64,000 nt of DNA, from the NCBI GenBank assembly GCA_008921705.1, contig VFFE01007601.1:2577878-2641877 (forward strand), given 5' to 3'. Shown piece after piece: positions 1-12,600 of this stretch (position 1 is the stretch's first letter; every line of letters starts with the position of its first letter). The stretch comes from Burhinus oedicnemus (taxonomy: Eukaryota; Chordata; Aves; Charadriiformes; Burhinidae). A program made the translations under genes and the position numbers. The notes under the pieces were generated by a model. The model did not search any database, had not been told where the DNA came from, and saw only the letters and a list, made by a program, of their open reading frames with translations.

Positions 1-3000
1 GAGGGTGAAGTTAAGCAGTCGGTGGGAGTGCTAAGACCATGGCTCTCCATGATGCTACTCTTGTGTTTTAAAATGCTGAATGTTTGCTATTATCATTGTT
101 CAAGAGTTGCTCCAGAGCCCTAGCCACGGGCTACCAGCCCATGGGTCTCTTCCCTGAAGAACTCAACACCTCTGCCACCAAAGCAAGCACACCCTCCACA
201 CGGGACCAGAGCTTCAGTCTGTAAGGTCTCCTTAGACTCTCCTTTCCAGTTCGGTTCAGCTCTTCCATCGTGGTGAGGAAACAGGGTTGACAAAGCTGAT
301 GGAAGAAGGTAAAAGCCAAGAGCAAAGTCCGGCAAGTGGTTCCCAGGTGGCCAGAGAGCAGATGAGCCGCCAGCACACCTGCTCCACCTTTGGCCCCGAC
401 ACTTCCAGCGACAGAGGCCATCAACGCTGATCATGCCAGACAAACTGCTGCTGCATAATGCAGTTTAAAACGTACATAATCCTGGGCAGTGCTGTAGGAT
501 AATTACAAAGTTTGTAATTGCAGGCTGAAAAGCTGAGCCAGCTGCTGCCATGAACACTAAGGATGCGGCTGCCTCTTTCAGCAGTGTTAGAGTATGGATT
601 GGCCAAATAGCTAGAGATGGAGACTGTCTTTCCTGGGACCCCGCTTCTGTTTTAGCTCTGCTCTAGACAGCATCTATCTGGAACCACCACAGCATGGTGC
701 AAGCCTGTCTCCAATGGCCCTGGGAACTGCAAAAACAACACACGCACAAAAAAACACACCAAACTCAAAGCAAAAAGGATTCTGACCTTTCTCCACGTGA
801 CAGAAGTTCCTTGTAAAAGTGAAATCCCCAAGTCCTTGCTCCAGAAGAGAAAAACAGATCAATCTAAGCCTTCATCTCTTGTAATCCCAGAAGAAAAATG
901 AGACAAGGGGAAAAAATCTTGGAAGAGTTAGAGCATATGCCTTGTCTGCTCTTACTTTTCTGTGAAAAGAGATGAATTATTCGTTGTATGCTATGAAACC
1001 CATTTGGAAAGGTCCACTGCACGTTTGCATGTCTCAAACGTGTCCTTTCCCACCTGGAAATGTTGCTCTGGCAGGCTGAAAGGATCTTGTACATTTGCCC
1101 AGGATTTCTGGGCACTTGAACGTCCCAAATCTGTGCACAGACCAGCTCCAGTGCTCTTTGAAGCATCGGTCCCGGTGTGCGTGTGCTGCAGAGAGGGTTT
1201 GTGCAGACACGTGAAAACCAGCAAAGCCCAGCAGCTGCGGGGTACTGGCTAGGGAACCCCCATCTGAAACTTCCAACTCTGCAGCCACTGACACCAGAGG
1301 TAAATTTGGTGAAGCTATCATTTGACGGACTGGCCAGGGGTATATCTGCAGGAGTGCTGCAGGTGGAGCGTGCAGGGACAGAGAGGAACGCAGACGGCAT
1401 GCAGCCACTGCCCGCTGCTGCTCTGCTCGCACCGGTGCTGCAGGACGGAGGAAGAGCGCTGTGGGTTTTGCACGGCAGAATGGACATCAAAGTGCCACAC
1501 AACAGCCTTCTGAAACCCAGCCGACCACAGTGAGTCACCACCGTGCCCTTCAAGAGAGCTACATCCATTTTTTTTTTCTGTCTCTGTGAGTTTTCCCATG
1601 AAATCTGTTTCTGTCTGTGCTGATAAAACACAGCTTAAACCCATGATTTATGTCCCTCCAAGGGCTGTTAGAAGGATACTACCACCATCAGCCAGGAAGG
1701 CGGCACAATTTTTTCACCCAGGAGTCCATGTTCTCAAGTACTTGCTCCTCAGCAGCCCTACTCATCAGTTGCATATTCCACACCAGGACTCATTTTGCCA
1801 AAATAACCTCATTTGCATGCTGAATGCCATTGAACTAATTAAATGCCCCCCAGGAATTCTGGCCTTCTGCCCTCCAATTTGACCCTCTTCGATTTTATTC
1901 CATGTCCAATGTCCATGTCGTTCCTCACAGTTGTCATTTTTCTTCCGAGTAAATGTCCTTGTGCTCCTATTTCTATGAATAAAGGTGAATTCTGGCAGTG
2001 CAACGTTTCTGAGAAATCCCCAGTAGTGGAAAGGGGGGGGGGGGCATCAGAGAGGAAGGAAAACTGAGTCATGAGGAATAGCTATAAACAGCAAAAGAGA
2101 CTGGGGGAAGGAAGAAATCAAGTCAAAGACAGTAAAAGTGGAGTTCGCTGGAAACACATTTTTGCTATATTTGGTGATTCAAAAAAAAAATAAAAATCAG
2201 CTTAAAGTTATTCTGTAGCATCAAACAAGTGGCAGTGGTTGGTACCTGCTCTTCAAGGTCAGCTAAAGAGCACTGAAATAACTCCGAGTAAATATCTGTC
2301 CGGTCTCCCTGGCACCATGATGAGACATCCACCGCTCCATGGTCCTGGTACCCTGGGACATTCCATCCGTTTGTCTTTGTCTTGTTTAAGTCCTGCAAAC
2401 GGCACCGGCTGCTGCTGCCCATGGCGTGGCTGGGAATAGCGCAGGGGTGTTTTGGCACTGCAGCAAGGAGAGGGGAGGACGACTGTGCCTGCGGGAGGTC
2501 GTGGTCACTGCTGGGTCCCCGCAGGGGACCCACGTGCAGCCTCGTCCCCAGGACTGCAGCACCATGCTGCAACATCCAAGAAGGGTAAAGAAAAAAAAAA
2601 AAAGTAGCAGCTTCAAGGTGTACCTGGGGGTTTGACCTGAGCCGTAGTTCTTCATCTCAGCGAGCGGCCATCCTGCATGATGGGCTCCTGCTCACCTTTG
2701 CCTTGGCATGTTTGCTCCCGGCGCTTCCTGAGGAACAGTCCGGGGCCACGGCCAAATCTGCAGCAGACAAAGGTAAGATGCTTGCTGTCCCCGGCAGGTG
2801 CAGGAATCAGGCTGCTTGTTTGAATGAACATCACGAGACCAAGCTGGAAGGCACCAAACTGGGACATGAGAGCCCAAACACCTGCTGGCTTCAACCAAAG
2901 TCACTGATCATTCACTTCTGTCGCTGTGTAAGTCCTTAATTGATTAAGCATCACATTTCATGGTTGGTGCAGCCTGCAACCCTCTCAAATCTCCATCCGC

Positions 3001-4800
3001 TCCAGCACACTCTGCCGCTATCGTATTTATTACAGATGCACACAGAGCCTTTCACTGCCTTTGGCTTGGACTCTGATTTGCATGCAAGCATCTCCAGCCT
3101 AAATTAGTACTCCTCCAAGGATTAACAAGGAAAGAGAAAAAAGAAAGAAAGGAGTGAGTCGTCAACCAAAGGAAATGACTTGATTTGGATCGCTCGGTGG
3201 ATGAGGAGTTTTATGAGCCTGATGGTGTCCCCCAGTTCTTTCCCAGAGTTTTTGGGTTCATTCACAGGTGAGAGCGGATCACTGGCAGCTCCTCACAGAT
3301 TGTGTTTGACCGCAGTGGTACGAATCAGGCAGTGAAAGCAGCGGAGTGGATGGCAGCTGTCCCTTTGGTTGTGTTTGGTGTGGACACCAGGTCAACGTGG
3401 GCCATTGGATTTCCCGCACTGCCCCATCCAGAGCCCTCGCAGAGCTCACAGAGCCAAAAACGGCTGCCCGATCTCAAACTGCCAGCCTTTCTGGAGCAGG
3501 GAAAGTTCAAAGCAGGTTCCTGTGCTGCTCCTCCAGGTGGGACGCAACCAGGACACTGTCAGCACATGGTGCTTGGCAAGGCGGTTTAGAAAGCCCATTG
3601 GGGCAGGTGAGGCAGGACAAACATCCACTGAATAATCGCAGCTGAAGTGGCCGTGCGGGGGGGTGTCTGTGGGTGTTGCTGGTGTGGGCACCACAATGAG
3701 GAGGCTGCAGACCCCCAGCTCCAGCTGACAGTGGCTCCACAGAGCCATGCCCAGCTTGCCTCCTGCCCTGCTGTCCATAGCCTGGCTTTTCCAGCCTTGT
3801 GCATCATCCTTTGCCAAAGGAGCGCAGGGGAACGCATTTCTGCTCCCCATTAATCTGTTAGGGCAGCTTGGTAGTTAGTCATTAATTAACGAGCTGTCAC
3901 TAGGCATACCACTGTCCTGCTGCACTTGTCCTCCCTTTGTCACTCCTGCTGTTTTGTCAAAAACAGAGTACTTTGGTTTTACACGGCAGACAACCAGGAA
4001 ATGTTTGTCAGAGCCCTGAGGGCACCCGTAGTCTATAATGGCCCTGCCCAGCCCCCCTAGGGTGTCCCCCATGGCCCAGGACCCCATTTCCCACCCCACC
4101 CCCCCCAGCCATCAGTCTCTGCCCCAGCGATGCCCTGGGATGCCGCTCTCCCCTGCCCAGCCGTGGGCCCCGGTGCCACTCTCCGTGTGGCAGAGCTGGG
4201 AGGAATGAGCTGTGCTGTGGTTGACCATGAAGGCGTTAGGGAAAAACCAGGCTCCTGCTGTGCTGCAGAGCTCAGTTCCTCAGACGGTTGCTGGGTAGCA
4301 GGACGAAGAACCGAGTTACAGCTTTACCTCCCTTGTTCAGCCAACAGATGCAACCAAAAGCAGGGCAGAGCGCCAAGCAAATAACACAGCTTCAGTACCA
4401 GGTGACATCCAACCTGTCTTTCTCTGATTGAGGAAGCCCTGCTGGGAGAAATGCCTCAACCCATCTCTTCCCCAAAACAGGAGCTGAAAAGCGGGTTAGA
4501 TCCTGCTGCTGGCAGTGCTGCATTTGAGATCTCTGCTAAGAGCTGACAAATGACTGGAGCAATCAGGAAAAAAAAAAACCAACAAACATTGCTTCTCACA
4601 ACAGAGTTCACTGGAATCACCATCTCCCTGCAGGGAGGTAGTGGGCAGCCCGGAGGGGTGGCAGGCAGCAGGAGTGGGTACATACAGGACCTCACGGCCA
4701 GCCCTGGTCTTGCTGAACTCAGCTCCAAAGTCACCCTTGTTCACATTTGTGTCCTTGTGTCACCTTTTCCTCAGGAGCACTGCAGGTATCTTTTTCCCCC
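1..4800. other. Intergenic DNA downstream of DCLRE1A, moderately GC-rich
   Basis: No recognisable gene. Open frames of up to 255 codons on both strands (for example 864-1631 minus) overlap one another, contain no known domain, and look like chance frames in stop-poor DNA. Mammalian synteny would put PLEKHS1 on this side, but I could not identify any of its exons. A G12 homopolymer lies at 2033-2044 and ATTTGCATGC octamer-type sites lie near 1810 and 3076. Confidence 0.5.
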
Positions 4801-7800
4801 GAGACAGTGAATTTTTTTTTCTCTCCCATCCTTAACAATCAATACAATGTGCAGAAGGAAAGGTGAATAAAGTTAAATTCAAATGCTAAATGGGAAAGCT
4901 TAGAGGTTTTAAAAACTGTTTGTTTTATGTAAGTACTTACTGGAAACTGGCACAAACAAGTCACTATCTGTTCCGAGATACCAGAGCAGATGTGACAGAG
5001 TGGAAAAGCCTCTTCCCTGCCAAAGTATTTGCTGGAGATTCGATAACAAGGTGCCATTGTACAACAGCGGGTAAAGGTTCAGAGTAGAAAGGGGAAAGAG
5101 AAGGCATCCAGGCGGTGCAGGGTTCTGCCTTCGCAGGCTGCAGCTCCTCCACCTCAACTCATGCCCGCAGAGAGCGGGTGGAGCAGGGTGAGATTCAGCA
5201 GGAAGGCAGCTAGCTCTTCTGTGCCGCTTTCCTTGTGTGCAAACAGCGACAGCCCATCTTGTCCCTCCATTTCTGTTAGAGGGCTGCAAGATCCTTCTAG
5301 CTTCTCCATACGCTTCTGGGGAGAGCATTAAATTCAGCACTCCAAATGCACATTTATAATCTCAACCAACATGTGAAACTTAAGCACAAGAGTCCAATTT
5401 CTAGTATTTGTAGTGACAAATTTTTAAGGATTCCTGTGAACTTCATTCATCCCTGTCATATTTCCCCCTAGATACTAATACTGCGTGTTTTACAAATACT
5501 GAGTATTTTGCAAACACAGTTGAGCTGGAATGGCAGATATCGAATATAATTTCAAACTGCATCACTATAAATCCTAAAGACATAAAGCAGCTCAAAAGAT
5601 ACTTTTACTTGTTTCGATTCTGAAATAAGAAGCAGCTGGTTTTCTGTAGCTAAGGGAGGATGGGGAAGTTTCCATTCTCTTGTTCTCAAAACTCAACTGC
5701 TTTTAGTCCCCTACCAAAGAAAACTCACCAAAAATTATTCAAGAGACACAGAAAATGCATCAAGGCAATAACTACATCTCTAGCCTGACATGGTAAGAAG
5801 TCTCCTGCATAATCCCCCTACGTAGTCTTCAAATTCAAAACACAGTCTCAGTGAAAATCAATCCAAAATTGCTTAAGGATGTATCTGAAGTCACGCTATC
5901 TTAAAAACCAAACAAACTTAAAGGGCAATTTCTCTTAATAGCTTTTGCTAAGAACATACGAGTAGACAGATTTGATCACACAAGAGAAATGCTTTAACTA
6001 TCCCAATGACATCTCAGTTCCTTTTTCCACTCCACGTTACTATCAATCATTATTTCACATCAAGGTTTAAAAAGAAACCTGGCACCTTCAAGCTCCCTTT
6101 AATTGTCCATATGCTTTTATTTTGCAATGTCTTCGGACTTGCCTTCCCAGAAGCCTCCTCAGAGGCCACGGGCACATGCAGCTGCTTTCATTTATGGCAG
6201 CCAGGCTGCAACCCATTGCCTGAGTCAGCACAGCCAGCAAGCTGCTTTCCTCCTCTCCCCTTTTCAAACAGTGTTGCTTTTAGCTCATTTATCTGTCTAT
6301 TGGGGCGATATGTAATCAGAGCAGGAGTCCTGATGGGAAATACAAAGTGATTCTTTAGAGTGGCTGGCTTTGAAAAACATTCTGGGCGCTGATCAAGCGA
6401 GTGTCACAGCTGCCCCTTTCGTTTGCTTTGCCTTCTGCCCTGAGCCTGTCAGCACTAGACACGCTGGAAGAGCCTCTGGATGTTCACAGGCCTATCTTGC
6501 TTTAGTAAAATCTGGTATTATTTATGTCAGCACGTGACACTCATTTGGTGTGAAGGTAAGGACACAGACTGACTCATCCACCCCACTGCGCAGGGGACTG
6601 CGGCCCAGTCTTTCTATAGAGCAATGGAGACAAAAAGTCCCCGTCTACTGACTCTGAAAAAGCAGCACCTTCGCTGTAGTTAGAGCCACCACTCTAAACC
6701 AAAATAATGAATGCTTTCACTCCCGTATCTATAGTGCCAACACTGCCAAAGACTGAAAAAAACATTAATTCCCTCATTACAAAAAGCAGAGCCACTCCCA
6801 AAGTCCTAATTAATTACACCAGTGCAATAATGCTGAAATCAGGTTTATCATAGGTCTGTGCTCCCTGACGGACTTAACCTGCTGTGATCAGAGTGCCATC
6901 CCTTGGAACAACCTAGACAAGGGAAGAAAAAAGGTCCTGCTACAAATCTTCCCACAAAATTCTTGTTTAATTAAATGGTTTTCCTTATCTGCTTATTATA
7001 TCCTCCTAGGTAATCTAAGCAATTGAATCCTGTTATTAATCTTCCTTTACAATAAGGAGAACAAAAATAATAATTTCTTCCTGAGTTTGGATTCTGAAAA
7101 GACCTTTTTCCATACAAAGAAGGCCAAGTAACTGGGTAACATGAAGATCTCCTATCACAAAGGTGGCTGAAATGCTACAGAACTTGAGTCTATCCGCAAA
7201 AACCAGCTGGGAGAAGTGCAAATACAAACCATAAAGAGGGAGGAATGAAAGCCACCAGTGGGCTGATGCAGAAATACCTACAGCAGAGCAGGAAACTGGA
7301 ACCAGACCCCAGCACGTAGAGACAGAAAAGGAACCCAGCACAAAAGCCATTCTGTTTTGCTGACTGAAGTGAGCCTATCGGCATCTGTTCCAAATCAGGA
7401 CGGTATTAACTGGGTCAGTCCAGCAGATGCCAATGTCAGTGTCTTCCAAGATACATCATTTTTGTGGTTAGTTTCAGAAATAAGTTTGCTTTAAAAAAAA
7501 AAAAAAAAACCAAACAAAAAACAAACAAACAAAAAAACCCAAACCCAACCCTTCATTCTGGGTAACAAGGTAGAAACTGACAGCAGAAGTAAAAAGCCAC
7601 AGAGAGGCAGCAGGTGTCTCACACCTACCAGCTGCACTGGAACAGCACCAGTGTGCCAAGAGCCCACACACAGACTCATTCTCAGCAGGAATATTAATTC
7701 TTGAAAACGCAACTATGGAAGCAAGAGGTCGTCAGAATTGTGATTAAGATTTTTGACTTTGGGGTGCTTACTCCATCCCCTCATCCTTGGTGCAAAATTA

Positions 7801-8779
7801 GTCAGGAAAAAAGACTTGGAAGGCCAAAAAACCACGCGTAATTCCTTAATGATTCAACTGCTAGAAGCATTTGCCTGCCAAACAGAATCCTCAAATTTGC
7901 TCCTACTTGTACAAGGCATTAATTCAGGTTCAGTGTTTGCAAGGGCTGTAAAAGATATTTTTTCACGTACCTACTCAAAAAAGTTGCGGAATCTTAGGAA
8001 TAAGCATACCAACCCAAGACAGTTAGCAGTTCTTGCAATAAGGAAAGCTATCATAATGCATTATGTAAAATAAAAAAAAGTCATATTTCAGTGAATGTAC
8101 TGAAAGAATTGTGAATCAGTGTAAGAACGTTTTTCCATCAGAGTCTGAGACAGTTATTTCTCAGAAGACAGAAGTAAACCAAAGTGACTTCACATTACAG
8201 AGCTCATCACTCAAAGACAAGAATCTGTTTATACTTACACTGATCATTAAAGAAATGTTTTCCCGACAAAAAATGGCATTGAAGTTTTCAGATGAGCTAT
8301 TCTGGGGGGTTGGGGAATGATTCTTTGTTCATGATGCAACTATTTTAAGTCCTAGAAGTTTGGAACTGTTTTTATTTTAGTGCTCATACACTAGTGTGCC
8401 TGCATGTAACCACATACTTCAGTATCATAAATACCACGCAGATACAGAAAAAGCAGCACTGATAATCTGGTAGGATTCAGGGGAAAAAAATGCAAAATGA
8501 AACTTAGCTTTCTGCTGCCAGTACTAATATTTGCCTTTGCTCTTCCAGAATTCACATAACAGACCTGTACGTACAACCCTGCAAACCCAAATGCATTGTA
8601 GGAGACTACATGGAGAGGAAGCACTTCTGTGCTTTAACCACTACTGAGAATTTGCACTACCAGGATGCAAGAGCAATCTTTTACAAGCAACATACACAGA
8701 ACGTTCACCAAAGATACTACAGACAGGTTTCTCAGATTAGCAACTACAGTACTGAAAAGAAACGCATTTTCCTGAGAAA
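4801..8779. other. Intergenic AT-rich DNA, no gene seen
   Basis: No exon-like conservation or recognisable protein. It contains an A-rich/AAAC low-complexity tract near 7491-7550. A stretch at 6060-6560 has the look of regulatory sequence (mixed composition, E-box CACGTG at 6531-6536), but that is only an impression. Confidence 0.5.
7491..7550. repeat. A-rich / (AAAC)n low-complexity tract
   Basis: A run of about 18 A is followed by irregular CAAA/CAAAC units. It could be the degenerate A-tail of an old retroposed sequence or a simple repeat; no flanking element is recognisable. Confidence 0.7.
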
Positions 8780-9445
8780 GAAAACACATGCTTCATGTAG
8801 GTTCTTTATTAAAAAAAAGAAAAAATATAAAAAAACCCACCAGAAAACCTTGAGCGGAATGTAGGTCGCAATGACTTTTATAAAAATCATTCTCCAAAGT
8901 ACATATGCTGCAAGAGCCCAAGCCAATCCTCTCTCACAAGGTGAATTTTGTTGACAAGATTTAAATCACAATAGCCAGTTCTGCCTCATGAAACAAGCTT
9001 CTCTGATGCCTGAATTGACAGCATGTGACATAAGCTTAGCACCATCTCATTTATTACAATAACCTCTTTTCAGAAATTATTAACCTGGAGGCAGCTTCTC
9101 CCCCAGCACTATACATCTGGGCATCTCCATAATCTGAGGAAAATTAAGAATGGGGAAAAAGGAGTAAGATAAAAATAACTTGAAATATACATTTGCAAAA
9201 AAGTTGCTAAGTTATGGGAAAAATAAGTAGTACGTACATGAGAAAGCAAGTTGTTTTGGGTTTTTTTTTCCCTTTTTTTTTTTTGTTTTTCTTTAAATTC
9301 AGGAGAATTTGAGCTGTCTCAGGAGAATGGCAGCTTAGTCCTCCCTAAAGAATGCTCCGTGGAAAAAGAAGTTAAATAAAACTCCCAGGAACTCACAACT
9401 CCTACTCCAGCCTACCTCCTTTGAAATACACATTCCTCCTTATAT
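8780..9445 (-). other. DCLRE1A: Probable DCLRE1A 3'UTR with two poly(A) signals
   Basis: Downstream of the stop, minus-strand AATAAA hexamers occur at 9055-9050 and 8810-8805. The second is followed by a T/GT-rich stretch typical of a cleavage region. Either could end the transcript. The limits are inferred; nothing here codes for protein. Confidence 0.45.
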
Positions 9446-9612
9446 TTATTTATCCCTACTGCCCTCAACCATCCAGTCTCTAAAATGCTTCTCCATCAAG
9501 CTTCTGGCTCTCCAGTCACCAACGTTTACAGTGGGGATGATTTTCTGTGGCTTCAACCATTGAACAAAACGCTTCATTTCCAGGTAACTGCTGTGTTCAC
9601 TGTAAGGAATCC
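9446..9612 (-). CDS. DCLRE1A: DCLRE1A coding exon 9 (terminal, motifs B and C)
   Basis: Entered at GTTTCATTTCAG|GGATTC and ending at a TAA stop (9448-9446). It encodes residues 939-993 with [15 protein letters not shown] (motif B, His945) and KIIPTVNVG (motif C, a valine as in the DNA-acting beta-CASP group). The C-terminus ends in Lys993 and is about the same length as in human. Confidence 0.96.
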
Positions 9613-12600
9613 CTGAAATGAAACAAATCACAACGGTCTGTCAAGTCTACTTAGCTTCTCGCCAAAATACTTTTGCAAGCCTTCCAGCTAAGAAATACTT
9701 TAGATAATTTTTTTTAAAATTCATATTGGAGATCTAAAGTTTATAGCTAAGGTAAAATGAAAGCCCAGATTTTCCTTCTGGAAAAATTACCTTGCATTAA
9801 GTTACCAAGTCATTCATCAGTGTAAACTGAGCGACAGCAAGTATTTGGTTAAATGAACGTTAAAAAATTTTAAGAGATTCAAGTCCACCCACCAGTAAGA
9901 ACTGAGAGGAAGAGGAAGACCCACAGGCTCTCAAATGAGCGAAGTACAGAATGAAATCTTGGCACTGGAACTGCACTGCCACCAGCATCAGTTGGGCCAA
10001 GATTTCATCCCTGAAGCCTCTACATATATCAGATAAAAGCCTTTATTTGCAAGAGGAGGACAGGAGCAAAATGTATGTAAAAATCCGCATTTACAGTGTT
10101 CTTGATTACTCAGTTCACAGATCTTTCCTGGAGAGATCCATCTGTTCAGTTTATCAAAGAGTTATCAGAAAAAGCATTGGTTACAATGAACAGTAGGCAT
10201 TTCCAGAATAACAATACGAAAAGCGTCCACACAAAACCAAATACACTGAATCTTTACCACTCTTATACCGTATATGGTGATCTTTCCTCTTGTCTGAGGT
10301 TTGATATCCAGCAGAGAAAGGCATGAATCAGAGTAGGTCCACCCAGTAGGTTTGAAAGCCAGAACTTGATCAAAATTCTCAGAAAACTTATTCAAGTGAT
10401 CTTGCAAGCCCTGTGAAAAGAATACAGCATATACTTAATCCCATTAAATAGCTCATTAGTCTAAAGGTTGGAGATTTCACGATGGAGAAACTTCAGTGAA
10501 AATTTTATTTTCATGTTCTGATATAAACTTTTTTATTTTAAATACCATCTGCCTTGAAATTACTAATGATAAATACATTTGCAGAGCACTTTGTACCTTA
10601 GGATCTCAATTGCTTCATCTGAATAAGCACATATCAACACCTATACATTAGATCAGAACACATACAATATAATCACATCTTCTTACAGATTTTGCTCCCC
10701 CAGTCATACATTTCCTCCTCTCAGCTGGAGGTCAGCACTCTTGCAGCTGAGTGGTGATAAAAGATGGTGAAAACCTGCTTCAGTGCAAAATCATCTACTT
10801 AACTGAAAGTACCACTGACATCTGCTTATGCCCAGAAGCACTGAGAGTTAATTAATTAAGCTACCCAAAAAATTGCAGCAAGCCAGTGCATGAGTTGAGT
10901 ATTGCTCTGAGCACCAAACCATGTTCTACCACATCTCCATTCATGATAGGAAGGAAACCACTTCTCATCTCTTCACTCTAAAAAAATTAACTTGAAAAAG
11001 TTTTCAAGTTGGCTAAGTTAGCCTTCGATGTTGTTCAAGCCAGGATCAGGAAAAGGATAAGAGGGAAGTATAAGGAATGTACAATCCTATTCCTGGATAA
11101 AGTGAAGTCAGTATTATTTCAAACCAAAAATATAAAATCAATTTTGTGTGTCCTGTATAAAATCTCAAAGGCACAATCTCCATTTGAAAGCCCTACAAGA
11201 TTACAGAATTCAAAATCCTAAACTTTTTATCAGCAGCAGGAAAAGCAATACAAAATAAAGACTGATCAAAAAAAGGTGAGGAGAGTGGGATAGATAAGCT
11301 GTGACAGAACACTAACTAACCTGTCAGATACTTGAAAATTATTAAGCAGGGAAGCGGAAAGCTGCCTGTGACACTGACACTTTTAATAGCACCTTCAGTA
11401 CAATGTCCAGCAGCAACATACAGAATCCATCAAATTAGGCACATAAAAGAACAACAAAAAAACCCTACTGCAACACACATTATACTCAGCAACAGGAATT
11501 ATGGCTAGCTGCCATGACTCTTAATACACTACAAATGTTCAGTCCTCACTATATTAAAGATATAACTGTAGCAGTCTAATTCTCCTTCCACTTCATTTGA
11601 GGAAGATTAACACATCTTAAGGTAATAATTCACGTATTTGCTCCCCGTGCTTTAATGAAATCTAAGTACAGTACTTCAAATACAGTGATTATTATATTAA
11701 CCAATGCTAATCTGCTTTCAAATTTTGTTATAAATCAAGGGTGCAACATTAATATTAAGGATGCAATTTCAAACTCATCAAAAGTTATTTGTGCATTTCA
11801 ATCACAGGCACTTCTGAAAAATCTCACCTAAATGCTAGTATAAGACATTACTGAGCTAAGCAACATAAAAGAGGTGCAGAGACCTGAACAGCCCAGGTCT
11901 CTGCAAATCTTCCACTGCATATTCAAGTGGCAGAAGCCTCAATTTTTGACCATTACAAAAAACGGTTTGTCGCAAAAGAACTATACATGCATTTTAGAAA
12001 GGACGGCCTCTTTCCACAAAACAAATTACCACAGTGTTTATTTATAACAAGTCCACTTTAAATTCACATTCCAATTTATATTTTTGTTGCTTTAGCGAAC
12101 ACTGGTCTAAACCTTCATCCTTTTAAAATGGAAAATATATTTCATTGCTAAATCAACCTCCTTCAATCACCATAACAGCCTGTTATCTACAGTGTCACTA
12201 AAGTACATGCAAACAGATGCCATAAGGTACGAGAAGATTAAATATTTAATTTACAATCAGCTCTAACACCACTGAAACTCATTTGGCTTATTCACTAGCA
12301 GCTATTCAGCAGTACACACAGCAATCCCAGTATTTTACTCAGTAAAACCAAGTATTGCAGTGAAGTATCACATCGATATCAAGAACACTTGCAATATTGC
12401 AGCGATCCATGTTTTATTTTTAGAAATATTTTAATTTAAAAATCACACATATAAAAATATAATTTTTATTTTTATTTAAATTTATGTAGATGTTACATAT
12501 TAATACTACCCAGTACATTAATATAGAGCATATCATCTCACTTTTGACCCAGGCAGCACCTGAAGAAAGTTTGATATCAACTCCTAATAAACAAACTCCT

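Noticed and set aside
864..1631. 255-codon open frame on the minus strand
   Set aside because: Overlaps other long frames on both strands, has no recognisable domain, and no flanking exon signals continue it. Probably a chance frame in stop-poor DNA.
7753..8073. 106-codon plus-strand frame
   Set aside because: Low-complexity basic composition, no family resemblance, no conserved neighbours.
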